The notes under the pieces are model-generated. The model saw only the letters and a list, made by a program, of their open reading frames with translations. It had not been told where the DNA came from and ran no database searches. A program made the position numbers and the translations under genes. From the NCBI GenBank assembly GCA_028281075.1, contig JANQKO010000367.1:1-10853 (forward strand): a DNA stretch of 10,853 bases. Reading direction: 5' to 3'. The stretch is from Alphaproteobacteria bacterium (GTDB taxonomy: Bacteria; Pseudomonadota; Alphaproteobacteria; GCA-2731375). Of this stretch, positions 1-6,366 are shown piece after piece (position 1 is the stretch's first letter; each line of letters begins with the position of its first letter).

Positions 1-72
1 TGCCCCGGCGCAGGCCCGGGGCCGCCATGCATGGGCACCCGACCGCCGGCGCGGCGCTTGCCCGCGAAGCCC

Positions 73-99
73 ATGGATGCCGGCCTCCGCCGGCATGAC
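73..99. repeat. REP-like palindromic intergenic repeat
   Basis: An 8-bp perfect inverted repeat, ATGCCGGC (77-84) and GCCGGCAT (89-96), has a 4-base loop and is flanked by TGG on the left and GAC on the right. This layout (tgga, palindrome, tgac) resembles short dispersed repeats common between genes in proteobacterial genomes. It lies 50 bases beyond the stop of the leftward response-regulator gene, so in that transcript it would form a 3' hairpin that could stabilise or end the message. There is no T-run, so it is not a classical intrinsic terminator. Multicopy status cannot be tested from one window. Confidence 0.5.
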
Positions 100-148
100 A
101 ACGGGGGGGGCGGGAAGCCGGCGATTTCTTCGCGTTCCGAGTCGGACT

Positions 149-1156
149 CTACGGGCAGGCCGAGATGTCGGGCGAGGTCAGGACCAGGCGGATCAGCTCG
201 GACTGCCGCGAGGTTTCCGTCTTGGCGAAGACCTGTTTCAGGTAGGTCCGGGCGGTGCCGATGGTGACGCCGCAGCGTTCCGCCGCCGCCTCGAGCCGGT
301 CGCCCATGGCGAGCGCGTGCACCAACCGCGACTCGGCGCCGGTCAGATCGAAAAGCCGCGCGATCGCCGGCGGCGCCGGCGGCCGCGCGGTCTCCGGATC
401 GGCGACGAACAGCACGGCCAGGGCATCCGCCGCGCCGGCGGCCCCCTCGATGGCCGACACGGCGAGGCTGAGAGGACGGCCGAGCGACGGCCGGCCCAGC
501 GCCAGCATGCCCTCGCCCAGCGCCGCCCCGTCGCCGGTGGCGGCCGCCCGCACCAGCCGGTGCAATTCGGCGGTCTGCCGGGGATCGCCGGCGCGGCAGA
601 TCCGGCCCACGCCGAGCGTCAGGCCGTCCCCCGCCGACAACAGGCCGGCGCCGGCGGTGTTGGTCAGCAGCACCCGCGCCGACGCGTCCAGCACGATCAC
701 CGCGAGCGACAGGCGGTTCAGCGCCGCCAGGCCGGCCCGCGCGGCCGGACCGTCCCCGCCGGCGGCAGCGGACGGCCGCAGGTCGGCCAGCGCCGCGGCC
801 ACGCCGTCGCGCAGGCGCTCGGGCGCGCAGGGCTTGGTGTAGAAGCGGAACACGCCGGCGGAATTGATCGCGTCGACGGCCGTATCGAGATCGGCCGTGC
901 CGGTCAGCATGATGAAGCGGGTCCCGGCCAGATGCGGGCGCATGGCGACCACCATCTCCAGCCCGGTCAGGCCCGGCATCTTCATGTCGGCGACGACGAC
1001 ATGCGGCCGGACCCGCCGCGCCGTGTCGAGGGCGGTCCGGGGGTCGGTCTCGAAATGCAGGTCGTAACGGGCGGTATCGCCGGCGAAGGTCCGCCGCAAA
1101 CCGTCCAGGACCGCATCCTCGTCATCGACGAACAGCAGGCGCGCCGCATCCGTCAT
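149..1156 (-). CDS. Response regulator: receiver domain, PAS-like region, LuxR-type HTH
   Basis: This is a 335-residue cytoplasmic regulator. Residues 5-125 form a CheY-type receiver with the acidic pair D11/D12, phospho-acceptor D57 (VVADMKMPG), T85 (MLTGT) and K108 (TKPC), so the phosphorylation machinery looks intact. The AIN..GVFRFYTKPC stretch resembles receivers of the RpfG type. Residues about 143-253 look like the degenerate PAS-like region (LNRLSLAVIVLDASARVLLTN) found in alphaproteobacterial LuxR regulators. Residues 268-327 carry a LuxR/GerE-type HTH starting LTGAESRLV and ending TSRQSELIRLVL. That C-terminal arrangement usually occurs without a receiver, so the protein reads as a fusion. 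No sensor kinase is adjacent, so it is an orphan here and its targets are unknown. The ATG at 1156 is the only start placing the receiver core correctly. No good Shine-Dalgarno sequence precedes it. Confidence 0.88.
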   Translation of the reverse strand: MTDAARLLFVDDEDAVLDGLRRTFAGDTARYDLHFETDPRTALDTARRVRPHVVVADMKMPGLTGLEMVVAMRPHLAGTRFIMLTGTADLDTAVDAINSAGVFRFYTKPCAPERLRDGVAAALADLRPSAAAGGDGPAARAGLAALNRLSLAVIVLDASARVLLTNTAGAGLLSAGDGLTLGVGRICRAGDPRQTAELHRLVRAAATGDGAALGEGMLALGRPSLGRPLSLAVSAIEGAAGAADALAVLFVADPETARPPAPPAIARLFDLTGAESRLVHALAMGDRLEAAAERCGVTIGTARTYLKQVFAKTETSRQSELIRLVLTSPDISACP

Positions 1157-1204
1157 GGCGGCAGCTTGCCCCGACCGGCTTACGGATTTCTAAATAGCGG
1201 GAAA

Positions 1205-1232
1205 ATTGTAGGAGCATGGCGATAAACGCCAG
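1205..1232 (-). promoter_or_regulatory. Possible promoter of the response-regulator gene
   Basis: An AT-rich patch upstream of the leftward regulator gene contains TACAAT (1210-1205, minus strand), one mismatch from the -10 consensus. About 16 bases further upstream is CTGGCG (1232-1227), a weak -35. Initiation would be near 1198, about 40 bases before the ATG. The rest of 1157-1450 holds the hairpin described separately and nothing else I recognise. This is inference from base composition and one good hexamer. Confidence 0.27.
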
Positions 1233-1383
1233 CGGGCGGAAACCGGCGGACGCTCCATCTACCCCCCATTTGAGGATTTCGACGGCGTCGCGGGACGCCT
1301 AGATTGCCGTCACCCGCAACGACAGGAGCCGGTTCATGCCCACGACGCCGCCGGCCGCGACCGGGCCCCGCAGCAGGATGCGC

Positions 1384-1415
1384 GCGGCGCGAGGTCCACC
1401 ACCGCCTCGCGCCGC
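1384..1415 (-). terminator. Strong hairpin 3' of the M20 peptidase gene
   Basis: A perfect 11-bp inverted repeat (GCGGCGCGAGG at 1384-1394 and its complement at 1405-1415, 10-base loop) starts 36 bases past the stop of the leftward peptidase gene. The GC-rich stem is a plausible 3' mRNA stabiliser or terminator. No T-tract follows on the minus strand, so rho-independent termination is not assured. Confidence 0.4.
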
Positions 1416-1450
1416 CCGCATTCGGGTCCGCCGGATCGCGGCCGGCGGCG

Positions 1451-2614
1451 CTATTCCAGGGTCTGGAACAGCCGGATCATCAGCGCCGTACGCTCGACCA
1501 GGGACGAGTAGTAGATATGCTCGTCGTGGCTGTGGGCGCCATAGCCGTCGGCGCCGAGCCCGTCGAGCGTCGGAATGCCGAGCGCGCCGGTGAAATTGCC
1601 GTCGCTGCCGCCGCCGGTGATCTTGCAGTCCTCGAGCTGGAAGCCGATATCGGCGGCCAGCGCTCTCGCATGCTCGAACAGGGCGGCGATCTCGGGCGTC
1701 TTCACGTAGGGCGGGCGGTTCATGCCGCCGGTGACCGTCACCTCGACATCCGGATCGAAGCTGGTGAAGCCCAGGACCCGGGCGCAGATCTCCTCGGCGA
1801 TCTCGGGCGTGGGGACCCGCATGTCGACCTCGGCGGTGCATTCCGCCGGCACCACGTTCATCATCGTGCCGCCCGAGACGCGGCCGACATTGGCCGTGAC
1901 CCCGGTCTCGTAGTCGGTCAGCTCCTCGATGCGCAGGATCTGGCGCGCCATCTCGCGGATGGCGCTGCGGCCGTCCCGATGGCTGGCGCCGGCATGCGAG
2001 GGCCGCCCTTTTACATGGATCCAGAACTGCGCGACGCCCTTGCGGCAGGTCACGACCTTGCCGCCCTCGCGCGCCGGTTCGGTGACCAGCACATACTTGT
2101 TCTTGCGCGCCTCGGCCTCGATCATCTCGCGCGAGACCGGGCTGCCCACCTCTTCTTCCGGGATGTAGAGAAAGGTGATCGGCAGCGGCGTCTCCTCGCC
2201 GTTGCGCACCAGGTGCCGGTAGGCGTGCTGGGCGATATAGGCGCCGGCCTTCATGTCGTAGATGCCGGGACCGTAGACCTTGTCGCCGTCGCGGCGGACC
2301 GTGAGGGTCTCGTCGATGATGCCGATGGCGTGCACGGTGTCGATATGGCTCAACACCAGGATGCCCGGCCCCTCGCCGCCCCACGGCGTCCGCACCTTCA
2401 GGATATCGCCGTAGCCGTCACGGCCGGGCGTGCGCTCGATACGCGCGCCGAGCTGCCGGGCGCCGTGCTCGACATGATCGGCCATGCGGTTGACGGCCGC
2501 CGCGTCGAACGACGGCGACTCGATCTCGACCCAGCCGAGAATGCCCCGCAGGATCTCCTCGGCATCGAGGCTGGGCAGGTTCGAGCCCACGGCGACGGTC
2601 CGGTCGTTCGGCAT
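1451..2614 (-). CDS. M20 family zinc peptidase (glutamate carboxypeptidase-like)
   Basis: This 387-residue protein has the full length and motif order of the M20/ArgE-CPG2 family of co-catalytic zinc hydrolases, which remove amino acids or acyl groups from small peptides and N-acyl amino acids. Expected ligands are all visible: H90 with D92 (LSHIDTV), bridging D120 (GPGIYDMKAG), catalytic E154 and metal-binding E155 (PEEEVGS), E179 (VTEP) and C-terminal H361 (GAHSHDEH). The dimerisation or lid domain, about residues 190-300, contains the usual GRPSHAG motif with H207. There is no signal peptide, so it is probably cytoplasmic. A purine-rich GGGGAG lies about 12 bases before the ATG and supports the start. 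It stands alone, divergent from the lyase-like gene across 140 bases, with a strong hairpin downstream. Closest experimentally known relative in motif style is carboxypeptidase G2. The substrate cannot be assigned, and an aminoacylase or amidohydrolase role is equally possible. Confidence 0.92.
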   Translation of the reverse strand: MPNDRTVAVGSNLPSLDAEEILRGILGWVEIESPSFDAAAVNRMADHVEHGARQLGARIERTPGRDGYGDILKVRTPWGGEGPGILVLSHIDTVHAIGIIDETLTVRRDGDKVYGPGIYDMKAGAYIAQHAYRHLVRNGEETPLPITFLYIPEEEVGSPVSREMIEAEARKNKYVLVTEPAREGGKVVTCRKGVAQFWIHVKGRPSHAGASHRDGRSAIREMARQILRIEELTDYETGVTANVGRVSGGTMMNVVPAECTAEVDMRVPTPEIAEEICARVLGFTSFDPDVEVTVTGGMNRPPYVKTPEIAALFEHARALAADIGFQLEDCKITGGGSDGNFTGALGIPTLDGLGADGYGAHSHDEHIYYSSLVERTALMIRLFQTLE

Positions 2615-2754
2615 GACGGATACGACTCCCCAACGGATGATTGAACGGGTCCCCGGCGAACGTTAGCCGGATCGGCGGGATAGCAAAAGCCCGCGCGGCG
2701 CCGGCGACGCCATCCGGGTTCGGGCTTGCCCGGACGCCCCGGCCATGGGATGTG

Positions 2755-3585
2755 ATGGGCATGCGCCGGTCGACCAGGAACGGGTTCGGATGGCGCCGCC
2801 TGCTGCTGTCGGCGGCGGCCGGCGCGGCCGTCGCCGGTCCGGCCCCGGCGGCGGACGAGACGCTGCCGGCGGACGTCGCCTCGGGCTGGGTGTTCGCCCG
2901 GAGCCTGCCGGACGGGTTCCGGACGCACGGCTACCGGGTCGTCTCGAAGGCCGACGGGCATCCGGTGCGCGCCGGCGCGCGGTCGCTGCGGTTCGAGGTC
3001 CGGGCCGGCGATTGCGGCCGCGATCCGCGGCGGTTCGGCTGGGATGACTGCGCCCGGGACCGCGAGCGGCACGAGCTGATCCAGCGCGGCGAGCGGCAGC
3101 GGCACGGCCAGACCTTCTGGTACGGCTGGTCGGTCTTCGTGCCGGCGGACTGGCCGAACGTCTTTCCGACCAAGGTCGCGATCGGCCAGTTCCATCAGCG
3201 CGGCGATCACGTCGTCTGGATGTTCCAGAACGCCGACGGCGGCCTGCATGTCGACAACCAGGTGCCGGGCCATACGGTCGCGCGGTCGCCGCTGATCACG
3301 GCGGGAGCGTTTCGCGGCCGTTGGCACGACATCGCGGTACATGCCCGCTGGTCACGCGGATCGGATGGCTTCTTCCGGGTCTTCGTGAACGACAAGCCGG
3401 CCTACGATCATGCCGGGCCGACGATGACGGCCGATGAGGTCTATTTCAAGTTCGGCATCTACCGCAGCTTCGTCGGCCGCTGGCGCGCGGCGACCGGCAA
3501 GCGGGACCTGCCGACCCAGGTTCTTTACCTGGACGAAATCCGCCGCGGGCCGACGCGAGCCTCCGTGACGCCGCCCCCGCGCTGA
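2755..3585 (+). CDS. Secreted polysaccharide lyase-like protein (heparin lyase I-type fold)
   Basis: A 276-residue protein begins with a twin-Arg-containing basic stretch and a hydrophobic segment (residues about 14-28), then a likely signal-peptidase site near APAAD (30-34), so export is predicted. The mature part matches the jelly-roll polysaccharide lyase family related to heparin lyase I (Pfam Polysacc_lyase): RHEL (105-108), FWYGWSVFVPADWP (121-134), IGQFHQ with H147, GRWHDI (188-193) and YFKFGIYR (230-237). These aromatic and charged strands line the substrate groove in the family. H147 is the best candidate catalytic residue by position. The likely role is cleavage of an acidic polysaccharide, but many family members are uncharacterised. 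I chose ATG 2755, since it gives a compact signal peptide, with ATG 2761 as an alternative after GGGA at 2747-2750. The frame is open back to 2641, but those residues are unlike a coding N-terminus. No lyase partners or sugar transporters are nearby. Confidence 0.8.
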   Translation: MGMRRSTRNGFGWRRLLLSAAAGAAVAGPAPAADETLPADVASGWVFARSLPDGFRTHGYRVVSKADGHPVRAGARSLRFEVRAGDCGRDPRRFGWDDCARDRERHELIQRGERQRHGQTFWYGWSVFVPADWPNVFPTKVAIGQFHQRGDHVVWMFQNADGGLHVDNQVPGHTVARSPLITAGAFRGRWHDIAVHARWSRGSDGFFRVFVNDKPAYDHAGPTMTADEVYFKFGIYRSFVGRWRAATGKRDLPTQVLYLDEIRRGPTRASVTPPPR

Positions 3586-3677
3586 CGGTTCCGAGGCCGG
3601 CCCTAAGGAGCAATGGCTGAAATCGCAGGAAACTTGCCGGCCAAACGGATTACGAAGCCGCCAAGGCAATTCTCAGA

Positions 3678-4538
3678 TCACGCACGCACATCGCGAGCCA
3701 GCGGCATCAGAAAAGATTCGAGGTGTTCGATGACCTCTGCGAGCGTCCCCGGCGCAAGGGTGACATGGTGGATGAAGGCATCCCATTGTTGGCGCTTCTG
3801 GAGATCGGCGGCGAATACGGCGCCAAGACCGTCGGGCGTTTCCGTCGGGATGTCCGTATCGCGGCGTTCGAAGGTCGCGGCGATGGCACGTGTGAGACGA
3901 TCGGGGTCATAGTCGAAGGCACGACTCAAGACCCACAGGTCGTAATAGTCCTTCATCCGGCTGTTGGCGCGACCGAGGGCGACGATCGCCTGGAACTTCT
4001 CGGCGATTACCGTCTCGCGAGCATAGCCGCGCAGGCGTGGCGCCGGCATGTCGAGAAGAACCGGATAGTCGAGCAGTTCGGCCGGCGGTTCCGTCGCATC
4101 TCCAAAGCCCACATCGACGGTGATCTTGATCCGTGCGCCGCCGATGTCCGCGGTCGTCCGAAGGCGCAGCCCGCCATAGACATTGTCGTCGCGGATGCGT
4201 TCAATCCGCGCGGTCTCGGCGTCGAAACCGACAGCGTCGGGATAGTCGGTATCGAGAATGCCTTTGAAGACGGCGAGCAACGCCTCCGGGTCGGGATCGC
4301 CATAACCCAAAAGGTCCAGATCGCGTGTGCCACGGAAGGGCTCATCGAACCAGGTCATCAGCAACATCGCGCCTTTCAAGACGAACTGGTCGGCATGGGG
4401 CGACCGGCTGAGCCGATAGAGCAACCGCTCAATCGCGTAGCGCGTGAGCACGAGGTCGAAAATCTGCCCCTTCGCCTTGGCGATCTGCAGAAGGCGCGCC
4501 CGAACCGACGCGCCAAGGTTCTTGGTCTCTTTAGCCAC
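3678..4538 (-). CDS. abiEii: AbiEii family nucleotidyltransferase toxin (type IV toxin-antitoxin)
   Basis: A 286-residue protein of the AbiEii/AbiGii family, DNA polymerase beta-like nucleotidyltransferases that stop growth, in characterised systems aborting phage infection, when not countered by AbiEi. Seen here: an N-terminal helix (ASVRARLL..IAKAKGQ..DLVLTRYAIERLLYRLSRSP), then VLKGAMLL and GTRDLDLLGYG with D73 and D75 as the metal-binding pair, D142 in IKITVDVGFGD, and the C-terminal signature ETVIAEKFQAIVALG followed by RMKDYYDLWVL (K181, K196, D200). All catalytic motifs look intact. The start is taken as GTG 4538, overlapping the abiEi stop by 8 bases (GTGGCTAA), which implies translational coupling. 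An upstream GTG at 4586 would add 16 residues unlike the family. GC content (55% and 58% in two 60-base samples counted) is below the neighbouring metabolic genes, suggesting horizontal acquisition. Confidence 0.9.
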   Translation of the reverse strand: MAKETKNLGASVRARLLQIAKAKGQIFDLVLTRYAIERLLYRLSRSPHADQFVLKGAMLLMTWFDEPFRGTRDLDLLGYGDPDPEALLAVFKGILDTDYPDAVGFDAETARIERIRDDNVYGGLRLRTTADIGGARIKITVDVGFGDATEPPAELLDYPVLLDMPAPRLRGYARETVIAEKFQAIVALGRANSRMKDYYDLWVLSRAFDYDPDRLTRAIAATFERRDTDIPTETPDGLGAVFAADLQKRQQWDAFIHHVTLAPGTLAEVIEHLESFLMPLARDVRA

Positions 4539-5148
4539 TGGCGGTGAGCGCTTCGAGATAGGGGCGGACGACGGTAGCGATGCCACCGCGCTCGGCGGCG
4601 CGGGCGATTTCGGCAGGCGTCGCCTTGCCGTGGCGCAGTGCTTCCTGCAAACCCTCCAGCGCCACCGCCTGCCCTATCGTCCGGCGATGACGGAAGCCAT
4701 CTGCAACGGTCTTCGCCACGTCGAAGATCTTCACCGATACGCCCTCGATCCGCGTGGTGATCACACCCTCGGTCAGATAGGCGTCGGTAAAGCGAACGGT
4801 CCTGATCGGCGGGCTGTCCGATTTGGGTGACCAATCCTTGAGGCCGATGGCGATCCAAACGGCGCGCGGAAGCTGATCGGTCAAACCGTGATAGGCAAGC
4901 GCCGAGACCAGGCAAACAACGCCTTTGGGCACGCGCTTGGCCGCCTCTGCCAAGCTGTGATGGACATCGAGTGGTGCGTCCGGCAATTGATAGAGCCCTC
5001 GCCCCAGCCGCGTGACCTGGCCGTGCTCGACCATCCGGCTCACCGTCGCCGCGGTGATGCCGGCCGCCTTGAACTCGAACAAACGCACGATGCCCTTCTG
5101 TTCCAGGAGTTCGTACGCCCGATCCCGCTGAGTGAGGATTTGGATCAT
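4531..5148 (-). CDS. abiEi: AbiEi family antitoxin / transcriptional repressor (type IV toxin-antitoxin)
   Basis: A 205-residue protein with the two-part layout of AbiEi antitoxins. An N-terminal winged helix (residues about 8-56: RAYELLEQKGIV, TAATVSRMVEHG, VTRLGRGLYQLPD) binds DNA. The C-terminal domain (about 64-205) has SLAEAAKRVPKGVVCLVSALAYHGL, RAVWIAI and GVSVKIFDVAKTVADGFRHR, typical of this family. In studied systems AbiEi neutralises AbiEii without binding it stably and represses its own promoter. The gene is immediately followed by, and overlaps, abiEii. ATG 5148 gives a standard N-terminus; ATG 5169 would add seven residues (MIFGFVS). Neither has a Shine-Dalgarno sequence, and 5169 sits where a leaderless transcript could begin. 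The inverted repeat just upstream is the expected operator. Assignment to the pair is firm; anti-phage activity in this host is inference. Confidence 0.9.
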   Translation of the reverse strand: MIQILTQRDRAYELLEQKGIVRLFEFKAAGITAATVSRMVEHGQVTRLGRGLYQLPDAPLDVHHSLAEAAKRVPKGVVCLVSALAYHGLTDQLPRAVWIAIGLKDWSPKSDSPPIRTVRFTDAYLTEGVITTRIEGVSVKIFDVAKTVADGFRHRRTIGQAVALEGLQEALRHGKATPAEIARAAERGGIATVVRPYLEALTASG

Positions 5149-5197
5149 TGATACAAAACCAAAAATCATAAGTTCTGTATATATAGATTTTGTATCA
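5149..5197 (-). promoter_or_regulatory. AT-rich abiE promoter bracketed by a perfect 10-bp inverted repeat (putative AbiEi operator)
   Basis: TGATACAAAA (5149-5158) and its exact complement TTTTGTATCA (5188-5197) flank 29 bases. The 49-base stretch has only 11 G/C bases (22%), in a window mostly above 65% GC. On the minus strand, overlapping -10-like hexamers TATATA (5185-5180) and TATACA (5181-5176) lie between the arms, with TTCGGC (5208-5203) as a weak -35 for the first. One arm overlaps the core promoter and the other abuts the abiEi ATG at 5148. AbiEi proteins are known to bind inverted repeats in their own promoters, so autoregulation is the natural reading. Confidence 0.7.
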
Positions 5198-5328
5198 TCT
5201 CGGCCGAAAAAATGCAAACCAAGCCCACACCGCCGGCTCCGGACCAGATAGGCACCGCCGCCGCGCTGACGGTCCACAGGCCGGCTCGGAACGAAACACG
5301 TGTAACCAATTCGTCAGCTACCCCCTTC

Positions 5329-5412
5329 GTCTTCACCGGGCTTGACCCGGTGATCCAGAACCGCGCCTGGGGCAGGTGCCGCCTGGATTGCCGGATCACG
5401 TCCGGCAATGAC
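5329..5412. repeat. Paired palindromic intergenic repeat (alphaproteobacterial REP/BIME-like)
   Basis: Two hairpins lie in inverted arrangement. The first has arms TCACCGGG (5333-5340) and CCCGGTGA (5346-5353) with loop CTTGA. The second has arms ATTGCCGGA (5387-5395) and TCCGGCAAT (5401-5409) with loop TCACG. The outer ends are also complementary (GTC at 5329, GAC at 5410; ATCCAG and CTGGAT facing inward). This is the familiar form of dispersed repeats in alphaproteobacterial genomes. It lies 52 bases past the stop of the leftward lactonase gene and upstream of the abiE promoter, so it may stabilise the 3' end of the oxygenase operon mRNA or insulate abiE from read-through. The rest of 5198-5463 holds nothing else I recognise. 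Confidence 0.75.
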
Positions 5413-5463
5413 CAGGTGGGGAGACGGTCTGCCAGGTTATTGGCGCCTGTTCGCGTCGATCTC

Positions 5464-6351
5464 TCAGAACAGCACCAGGCCCGGCACCTTGACGCGGACG
5501 CGGTAGAGCGAGGTCGAGGCCGTCACGAACAGGCCGCAGAGGTCGTCGTCGCCCCAGGTGAAGTTGGCGACGACCTCCGGGAAACGGATCACGCCGAGGC
5601 AGCCGCCGTCCGGATCGAACACGTGGATGCCGCCGGGGCCGGTGCAGAACAGGTTCTCCGCGCTGTCGATCTTCATGCCGTCGGGCGCGCCGTCGCCCGC
5701 GCCGGCCGGCGCGGCCCAGACGCGGCCGTTGCTGAGCGTGCCGTCGGCGCCGACATCGAAAACGCGGATATGGGCATGCTCGGTGTCGTTGACGAAGAGG
5801 CGCGTTTCGTCGCGGCTGAAGCACAGGCCGTTCGGCTGGCCGAAATCGTCGGCCAGCAGCGTCAGCCGGTTGTCACCGGGCTCGATGCGGTAGACGCCGC
5901 GGAACGGCAGCTCGACCTCGCGCGGCACGCCGTAATACTCCAGCCGGCCGTAGGTCGGGTCGGTGAAATAGATGCCGCCGTCGCTCTTGACGACGATATC
6001 GTTGGGACTGTTCAGCGCCTTGCCGTCCCAGTGGCTCGCCAGCACCTCGATGGCGCCGTCGGGACCGGTGCGGGTGACCCGGCTGGTGGCGTGCTCGCAG
6101 GTGACGATGCGGCCCTGGCGGTCATAGGCGTTGCCGTTCGCCTTGTTGCTCGGCCGGCGGAAAGTCTCGATGCCGCCGTCGGCGCGCCATCGCCGCATGT
6201 GATCGCCCGGCATGTCGCTGAAGATCAGATGGCGTTCCCTCGGGTGCCAGATCGGCCCCTCGGTGAAGGCGAAACCACCGCCGATCTGCTCGATCTCGAC
6301 ATCGTCGCCGACGACGTCGCGGAAGCCATCCCGCCGGATCTCGACATTCAT
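5464..6351 (-). CDS. SMP-30/gluconolactonase family hydrolase
   Basis: A 295-residue six-bladed beta-propeller of the SMP-30/gluconolactonase/LRE family, metal-dependent enzymes that mostly open lactones. The metal and catalytic positions are visible: E31 in FTEGPIWHP, N117 in LNSPNDIVV, N174 in QPNGLCFS and D224 in APDGMKID. Repeated blade motifs include GGIYFTDPTYG (125-135) and ENLFCTGPGGIHVFDPDG (232-249). There is no signal peptide, so a cytoplasmic location is likely. ATG 6351 follows the small oxygenase subunit stop by 15 bases, within which GGGGGGTGG serves as ribosome-binding site; it is the third gene of the Rieske operon. A role hydrolysing a lactone formed downstream of ring or side-chain oxidation fits the context, but sugar-acid lactones or unrelated esters cannot be excluded. 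Confidence 0.9.
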   Translation of the reverse strand: MNVEIRRDGFRDVVGDDVEIEQIGGGFAFTEGPIWHPRERHLIFSDMPGDHMRRWRADGGIETFRRPSNKANGNAYDRQGRIVTCEHATSRVTRTGPDGAIEVLASHWDGKALNSPNDIVVKSDGGIYFTDPTYGRLEYYGVPREVELPFRGVYRIEPGDNRLTLLADDFGQPNGLCFSRDETRLFVNDTEHAHIRVFDVGADGTLSNGRVWAAPAGAGDGAPDGMKIDSAENLFCTGPGGIHVFDPDGGCLGVIRFPEVVANFTWGDDDLCGLFVTASTSLYRVRVKVPGLVLF

Positions 6352-6366
6352 CCGTCCACCCCCCGG

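Noticed and set aside
2..22. GCCCCGG and CCGGGGC inverted repeat at the window start as a terminator
   Set aside because: The stem is 7 bp in extreme GC sequence, there is no T-tract, and the neighbouring gene on the left is unseen.
77..1225. Plus-strand open frame spanning the response-regulator gene
   Set aside because: It is a shadow of a receiver-LuxR gene with intact catalytic residues and has no recognisable domain.
1336..1593. Short plus-strand frame with AGGAG eight bases before its ATG
   Set aside because: Despite the ribosome-binding-site-like sequence, the product is Arg/Pro/Ala-rich and runs antisense into the peptidase 3' end. Chance matches are common in such GC-rich DNA.
1304..2644. 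Plus-strand 446-codon frame opposite the M20 peptidase
   Set aside because: It is antisense to a gene carrying all M20 metal ligands, and the translated sequence looks non-protein-like.
2713..2734. Imperfect hairpin (TCCGGG with CCCGGA, 10-base loop) upstream of the lyase-like gene
   Set aside because: The stem is only six bases in very GC-rich DNA, with no terminator or attenuator features; it may be a decayed repeat but cannot be supported.
3613..3912. Plus-strand 99-codon frame preceded by AAGGAG, possibly the remnant of a gene cut by the abiE cassette
   Set aside because: The gap between AAGGAG and the ATG is only two bases, most of the frame is antisense to abiEii, and the first 25 residues match nothing I know.
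3586..5330. Search for an insertion sequence, integrase or flanking direct repeats around the abiE pair
   Set aside because: I found no transposase-like frame and no convincing matched repeats at the two edges, so no mobile element is called.
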